From Solobacterium sp. (GTDB lineage Bacteria > Bacillota_I > Bacilli_A > Erysipelotrichales > Erysipelotrichaceae): a DNA stretch of 7,276 nucleotides. This document shows positions 5,649-7,276 of the stretch, piece after piece. The notes beneath the pieces were generated by a model that worked only from the letters and a program-made list of their open reading frames with translations, did not search any database and was not told where the DNA came from. The stretch's first letter is position 1. Each line of letters starts with the position of its first letter. The position numbers and the translations under genes are program-made. The stretch lies in NCBI GenBank assembly GCA_016284975.1, contig JAEEPV010000040.1, positions 1 through 7,276 of the forward strand, read 5' to 3'.

Positions 5649-7276
5649 GTCACGGCACCCCCTTTTCCGGAAAAGACATATTTATCGTCAAATTCCTTTG
5701 TGGCGATGGGTTTTGAGAAGTAATATCCCTGGAAGATCGAGCATCCCATATCCTTAAGTGTCTGCAGCTGGTTTTTGGTCTCGACACCTTCTGCCACGAC
5801 ATCCATGCCAAGTGAAGCAGCCATATCGATAATGGATTCCAGAATCTTGCGGCTGCGCTCCTTGTTTTCGATCTCATGAAGCAGACTCATATCGATCTTG
5901 AGGACATCCGCATGAATTTCTTTCAGCAGACTGAGTGAAGAATACCCCTTTCCGAAATCATCGATTTCGATGAAGAAGCCTTTTCTGCGCAGTCGGGAGA
6001 TTATTTCATTACCGCTCTGCGGATCCTCGAGCAGTGCCGTTTCCGTAATTTCAACCTTCAGTCTTCCGATCGGAATATCGTAACGTTCTGCCAGTTCTGT
6101 CAGCACCGCATAGACATCCATGTTGTAGAGATCCTTTACCGACATGTTTACGGATATCGTAAGATCTTCAATTCCGGCTCTCTGCCATTCCTGAATCTGA
6201 CGGGCCGCACATTCCCAGATATAACGGTCCAGATGATGGATCAGTCCGGCATTCTCCAGAGTTTCAACGAAATCACCCGGCATGATGAGCGTACCGTCCG
6301 GCCGTTTCCACCGCACCAGTGCTTCCGCGCCATTGATCGTTCCGTCAACGTTTGCCAACGGCTGAAGATACATTTCAAACTGTCCTTCCTGAAGCGCGTT
6401 TTCAAAACTGCTGATTACTTCCTGTTCAAACAGGATCTTCTTCATCATGTCATTCGTGAAATACGCAATCGTTTCCTGGACCGTTTCATGGATCGTCCGT
6501 AATGCCGTATTTGCCCGATCACACATCACAGAGATCGGAACGGAAGGATCTTCCACTTCGTAGACACCGAAGTGAATGCAGAACGTATACTGACCGCAGC
6601 TGAATTCTTCCTTCAGCTTTCCTGCAGCGGCACGCAGCTGTTCTTCCTGATACATTCCCTTTGGAAGCAGCAGTGCAAACTGGTCATTGCCGAGTCTTCC
6701 GCAGAGTCCGTTTGAAGTATCGGCAATCTCCTTCAGTACCGCTGCGTTCCTGACGATTACCTCATTGCCTCTCTGCGAGCCAAACAGGATATTGATCAGC
6801 CGGAAGTTCATGATATTGCTGGTGATCATGACCCATGGCAGATTTGAATTCTTCGAGATCGCTTCCCGGCACAGTTCTGCGAATGCGTTCGGATTGAGAA
6901 CGTTGGTCAGACTGTCATGATGGGCAAGATAACGTTCCGCCCGGTTATTCTGGTTCTCTGCAGCACGGTCATTCGCCGCATGCACATTCTGATTTTCTTT
7001 ATCGATGGTAACGAGTTCCACGACGGCATCATACGCACCGCCATCCGACAGCTTCAGACGAACCGGATTGGATTCAATGTGATACAGCTGATCCTTGAAG
7101 GATTCCGTCTTTACCTGATGGCAGCCGGTCCGGCATGCCAGCGCACTGGAACAGTTCACACACTTCTGATCCGCATTCCAGATCCCGTAACACTTCTGTT
7201 TCCGGCTGACGGTTCCGTCTTTTCCGATTTCAAGAATCCGGCATTCGTTCGGATCAACGACCCGGGCCAGATCATA
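5642..7276 (-). CDS. Partial c-di-GMP phosphodiesterase: cysteine-rich PAS-like N-terminus, degenerate GGDEF, intact EAL
   Basis: The frame is open to the right edge, so only the last 544 residues are seen; numbers count from there. The GTG at 7157-7159 is internal, because 39 well-formed codons precede it. The first 95 or so residues look like a PAS-type sensor with a cysteine cluster: C29-Y-G-I-W33, C39-V-N-C42, C48 and C52, plus C12. I recall similar C-Y-x-x-W and C-x-x-C N-termini on uncharacterised Bacillota GGDEF proteins; metal or redox sensing is inference. The GGDEF domain (about 115-275) reads G196-N-D-Q-F200, with N154 and M156 in place of the D-x-D metal ligands, so it is probably not a cyclase. 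The EAL domain (about 290-535) keeps E318-A-L, N377, E409, D439-D440, K460, D462, E496-G-V-E499 and Q516. No membrane helix is seen, so this part is cytoplasmic. The downstream gene is coupled by a 7-bp overlap. Confidence 0.92.
   Translation of the reverse strand, partial: YDLARVVDPNECRILEIGKDGTVSRKQKCYGIWNADQKCVNCSSALACRTGCHQVKTESFKDQLYHIESNPVRLKLSDGGAYDAVVELVTIDKENQNVHAANDRAAENQNNRAERYLAHHDSLTNVLNPNAFAELCREAISKNSNLPWVMITSNIMNFRLINILFGSQRGNEVIVRNAAVLKEIADTSNGLCGRLGNDQFALLLPKGMYQEEQLRAAAGKLKEEFSCGQYTFCIHFGVYEVEDPSVPISVMCDRANTALRTIHETVQETIAYFTNDMMKKILFEQEVISSFENALQEGQFEMYLQPLANVDGTINGAEALVRWKRPDGTLIMPGDFVETLENAGLIHHLDRYIWECAARQIQEWQRAGIEDLTISVNMSVKDLYNMDVYAVLTELAERYDIPIGRLKVEITETALLEDPQSGNEIISRLRRKGFFIEIDDFGKGYSSLSLLKEIHADVLKIDMSLLHEIENKERSRKILESIIDMAASLGMDVVAEGVETKNQLQTLKDMGCSIFQGYYFSKPIATKEFDDKYVFSGKGGAVTC
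5658..5666 (-). promoter_or_regulatory. Ribosome binding site inside the upstream gene, before the overlapping start
   Basis: On the minus strand AAAAGGGGG ends nine bases before the ATG at 5646-5648, within the last codons of the upstream phosphodiesterase gene. Together with the ATGCTGA start/stop overlap (5642-5648) it supports this start and suggests translational coupling. Confidence 0.65.

Noticed and set aside
4089..5723. Plus-strand frame of 544 codons
   Set aside because: It is the antisense shadow of the membrane phosphodiesterase gene, which has clear conserved motifs on the other strand.
7157..7159. GTG as the start of the upstream phosphodiesterase gene
   Set aside because: The frame stays open for 39 more codons to the window edge, and these encode part of the conserved C-Y-x-x-W and C-x-x-C region, so the true start lies outside.

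Overview
This window reads as chromosomal DNA from a low-to-mid G+C Bacillota (Firmicutes), most likely a gut- or mouth-type member of Erysipelotrichia or Clostridia. The pointers are strong purine-rich Shine-Dalgarno sites, Gram-positive-style lipoprotein and signal-peptide sequences, short intrinsic terminators, a DUF3810 protein, and large GGDEF-EAL proteins with extracytoplasmic sensor domains. The genus cannot be fixed from the sequence alone. There is no phage, insertion sequence, CRISPR, tRNA or rRNA signal.

Layout. Bases 1-117 are the transcribed tail of something upstream: a 9-bp hairpin, a GAAA-tetraloop hairpin and an intrinsic terminator. Bases 118-346 hold no gene I can support. 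A second terminator-like hairpin (347-375) and a good sigma-A-like promoter (374-402) lie just before a membrane protein of the DUF3810 family with a zinc-protease HEAAH motif (411-1499, +). This gene converges on a lipoprotein gene (1570-2334, -) across a shared terminator. The lipoprotein is built of two tandem copies of a roughly 95-100 residue domain, each ending in a D-x-x-TGAT motif. A divergent AraC-family regulator (2444-3361, +) shares a 109-bp promoter region with it, containing a spaced inverted repeat. The regulator converges, across another hairpin terminator, on a two-gene minus-strand operon (7276 to 3426) of GGDEF-EAL proteins.

How the genes may work together. The two minus-strand genes overlap by 7 bp (ATGCTGA) and are probably translationally coupled. 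Both have degenerate GGDEF domains but an intact set of EAL catalytic residues, so both are predicted c-di-GMP phosphodiesterases. They differ in input. The first (5' end outside the window) has a cysteine-rich PAS-like N-terminus; the second has a signal peptide, a family 3 solute-binding domain and one transmembrane helix. The AraC regulator is the obvious candidate to control the divergent lipoprotein gene. No link between that pair and the c-di-GMP operon is visible beyond adjacency. The least explained items are the repeated TGAT lipoprotein, the cysteine cluster, the hairpin pair at the left edge, and the nearly leaderless DUF3810 gene.
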